Of a stretch of 6,092 bases of DNA, positions 4,270 to 6,092 are shown one piece after another. Both the position numbers and the translations under genes were made by a program. The notes beneath the pieces were generated by a model, which saw only the letters and a list, made by a program, of their open reading frames with translations, made no database searches and had not been told where the DNA came from. The stretch covers positions 1 to 6,092 of the forward strand of contig PFBP01000059.1 of the NCBI GenBank assembly GCA_002778535.1, given 5' to 3'. Numbering within the stretch: position 1 is the stretch's first letter; the number at the start of each line of letters is the position of its first letter. Source of the DNA: Candidatus Kuenenbacteria bacterium CG10_big_fil_rev_8_21_14_0_10_36_11 (lineage in GTDB: Bacteria > Patescibacteriota > Patescibacteriia > UBA2196).

Positions 4270-6021
4270 ATGTTATTATTAGACCAGCAAATTAAAATTT
4301 TAGACACGCTCAAGGCAGATGGTTTTTTAGTTGCGGAAAAATACGAGGCCCTTAAAAAAGAAGCTAATGAGGGAGAGGATGTTTTGTTGTTTTTAAGAAA
4401 ACAAGGTTTTCAAAGCAGTGAGCAAGCGGCCATGGCCATGGCTAAATTATTCAGTTTGCCATATATTGATTTACGCGGCGTCAAAGTTGAAGAAAAAAAA
4501 TTAAAAATCTTGCCAGCTGATGTGGCTAATAATTATCAGTTGGCTATTTTTGATTTGGTTGAATCTGTGCTTAAAGTCGCTTTGGTTGATCCGACTAATT
4601 TAAAAGCCCAGGAAGCCATGGATTATATTGCCCGGGAAAAAGAATTTAAAGTTGAATACTATATTACCACCCCAGAATCATTAGCCAGTGTTTTAAAACA
4701 ATATTCAGAATTAAAAACAGAAGTATCAGAGGCCCTGGATATTGCCAAGGATAAATTAGCGGAAAAAAAAGAAGCGGTTGGCAAAAAAAATGAATTAGAA
4801 GAAGTGACAGAAGAAATGATTCAGAACGCGCCCATTGCTAAATTAGTTTCCGTGGTTTTAAAACACGCGGTTGACGCCAAAGCGTCTGATGTTCATATTG
4901 AACCGTTTGGCAAAAATTCACGGGTGCGTTATAGAATTGACGGCCAGTTAGTCACTTCTTTGGTTTTACCAAAGTATGTGCATGCGGCCTTGGTTTCCCG
5001 GGTTAAGGTCTTGGCTAATCTTAAAATTGATGAAACGCGCGTGCCCCAGGACGGCCGCATCAGATTGAATATTTTAGGCAATGATATTGATTTCCGCGTT
5101 TCCACTTTGCCCTTATATGAGAATGAAAAAGTGGTGATGAGAATTTTAGACACTTCTTCTGGCGCTTTTTCTCTGGAGCAGTTAGGTTTTGAAGGCCGCA
5201 ATTTGCGGGTGATGCAGGAAAATATTCAAAAGCCCCACGGCATGTTTTTGGTAACCGGGCCCACTGGTTCTGGCAAATCAACTACTCTTTATTCAGTTTT
5301 AAATATTTTAAACCAGGAAGATGTTAATATTACCACTTTGGAAGACCCGGTAGAATATTATTTGTCAGGCATTAATCAATCCCAAATCAGGCCTGAAGTT
5401 GGCTTAACTTTTGCTTCTGGCCTTCGCTCTATTCTGCGCCAGGACCCCGATGTGATTATGGTTGGTGAAATCCGGGATAATGAAACAGCGGAATTGGCTA
5501 TTCATGCTTCTTTGACTGGCCATATTGTCTTATCAACTTTACACACCAATGACGCTTTTGGTTCAATCCCGCGCTTGATTGATATGAAAGTAGAGCCATT
5601 TCTTTTGTCTTCAACTTTGAATGTGATTGTGGCACAAAGATTGGTCAGGAAAATTTGCACTGAATGCAAAGAAGAATTAAAACTGCCGGATAATATCAGA
5701 AAAGAATTGGATGAAGAATTGAAAAAAATTTCTAAAAACATTTGGCCAACGGAATTAGATCCTAAGAATTTAAAATTTTACCACGGCCGAGGTTGCGTGA
5801 AATGCGGCAAAACTGGTTATAAGGGCAGGATTGCTATTGCCGAGGTTTTAGAAGCTACTGATAATTTAAAAAATATTATCGCGCTTAATAAATTAGATAG
5901 CGAGGAAGTTAAAAAAGAATTTTTAGCCCAGAATATGAGCGAAATTAAACAAGACGGCGTGCTTAAAGCTTTAAAAGGCATAACTACTGTGGAAGAAATT
6001 ATGCGGGCGACAAGGGAATAA
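4270..6021 (+). CDS. pilB: Type IV pilus extension ATPase PilB (GspE/PilB family)
   Basis: Hexameric cytoplasmic secretion ATPase that powers pilin polymerisation. Residues 1-150 form the GspE N-terminal domain, with the block LFSLPYIDLRGVKVEEKKLKIL near 60-81. A charged linker follows (about 155-180). The middle domain has ASDVHIEP (205-212), RVRYRIDG (218-225) and RVPQDGRI (257-264). The ATPase core has Walker A GPTGSGKST (330-338, K336), the Asp box TLEDPVEY (356-363), Walker B DPDVIMVGEIRD (392-403, E400), the His box with H418 and H425, and QRLVRKIC (456-463). The zinc tetracysteine is C463/C466 plus C509/C512. All catalytic motifs are intact. A tetracysteine and an N-terminal domain are usual for PilB and GspE and absent from PilT, so this is the extension motor. 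The length of 583 is typical. The N-terminus lacks a clear RLG start of the MshEN cyclic-di-GMP motif. The start ATG has no Shine-Dalgarno site. Confidence 0.96.
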   Translation: MLLLDQQIKILDTLKADGFLVAEKYEALKKEANEGEDVLLFLRKQGFQSSEQAAMAMAKLFSLPYIDLRGVKVEEKKLKILPADVANNYQLAIFDLVESVLKVALVDPTNLKAQEAMDYIAREKEFKVEYYITTPESLASVLKQYSELKTEVSEALDIAKDKLAEKKEAVGKKNELEEVTEEMIQNAPIAKLVSVVLKHAVDAKASDVHIEPFGKNSRVRYRIDGQLVTSLVLPKYVHAALVSRVKVLANLKIDETRVPQDGRIRLNILGNDIDFRVSTLPLYENEKVVMRILDTSSGAFSLEQLGFEGRNLRVMQENIQKPHGMFLVTGPTGSGKSTTLYSVLNILNQEDVNITTLEDPVEYYLSGINQSQIRPEVGLTFASGLRSILRQDPDVIMVGEIRDNETAELAIHASLTGHIVLSTLHTNDAFGSIPRLIDMKVEPFLLSSTLNVIVAQRLVRKICTECKEELKLPDNIRKELDEELKKISKNIWPTELDPKNLKFYHGRGCVKCGKTGYKGRIAIAEVLEATDNLKNIIALNKLDSEEVKKEFLAQNMSEIKQDGVLKALKGITTVEEIMRATRE

Positions 6022-6050
6022 GATAGGTTATACCAGAAATTTTGATTTGT

Positions 6051-6075
6051 ATAGGCAGGTTTAAGTCCTGTCTAT
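6051..6075 (+). terminator. Hairpin downstream of pilB, possible weak terminator
   Basis: Bases 6051-6059 (ATAGGCAGG) pair with 6067-6075 (CCTGTCTAT): nine pairs with one G-U wobble and a 7-base loop (tttaagt). A T-rich but interrupted tail follows (ttgtgttt). It lies 29 bases after the pilB stop. It could be a weak terminator or an intercistronic hairpin before a further pilus gene beyond the window. Its core resembles the pilM-pilN hairpin. Confidence 0.5.
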
Positions 6076-6092
6076 TTGTGTTTAGAAACTTA

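Noticed and set aside
4929..5741. Three minus-strand frames opposite pilB
   Set aside because: They lie antisense to the strongly conserved ATPase core, and their composition is that of a shadow frame.
972..6021. Possible UGA recoding (as in Absconditabacteria/Gracilibacteria)
   Set aside because: All frames are full length without in-frame TGA, and conserved glycines (Walker A, phosphate loops) use GGN codons.

Overview
The window looks like a piece of an AT-rich Patescibacteria (Candidate Phyla Radiation) genome. This assignment is inference. It rests on the compact type IV pilus gene order pilM-pilN-pilO-(small PilP-like gene)-pilB, the AT-rich sequence, the near absence of Shine-Dalgarno sites inside the operon, and the lack of a PilQ secretin gene in the stretch seen. 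Genes use TAA or TAG stops and ordinary GGN glycine codons, so nothing suggests a recoded UGA.

Positions 1-403 hold the 3' end of a plus-strand gene. Its conserved C-terminal wording fits the PHP-domain endonuclease Q family, often labelled 'DNA helicase UvrD' in CPR genomes. It ends just before a 15-bp A-tract/U-tract hairpin at 424-461.

Positions 404-971 are a 568-base gap between the two large plus-strand units, but it is not empty. On the minus strand there is a near-consensus promoter (736-764), a roughly 170-base leader, a 21-residue lysine-rich micro-ORF (494-559) and then the same 424-461 hairpin, which would end both converging transcripts. An imperfect inverted repeat (about 781-905) lies between this minus promoter and a plus-strand extended -10 promoter (910-938) that should drive the pilus operon.

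Positions 972-6021 hold five tightly spaced plus-strand genes. PilM is an actin-like cytoplasmic ATPase. PilN is a single-pass membrane protein with a long cytoplasmic extension. PilO is its membrane partner. The fourth gene encodes an 83-residue single-pass protein ending in a GRxNPF motif, probably the PilP-position component. PilB is the hexameric extension ATPase. Together they would form the inner-membrane alignment platform (PilM bound to the PilN tail, PilN paired with PilO) and the motor that extends type IV pili. Pilins, PilC, PilT and PilD are not in the window.

The most interesting points are: a second PilM-binding-type INLLP motif at the extreme N-terminus of PilN, about 184 residues before the usual INLIP motif; the lysine-rich micro-ORF in its own transcription unit; the inverted repeat between divergent promoters; and look-alike GC-rich hairpins at the pilM-pilN junction and after pilB.
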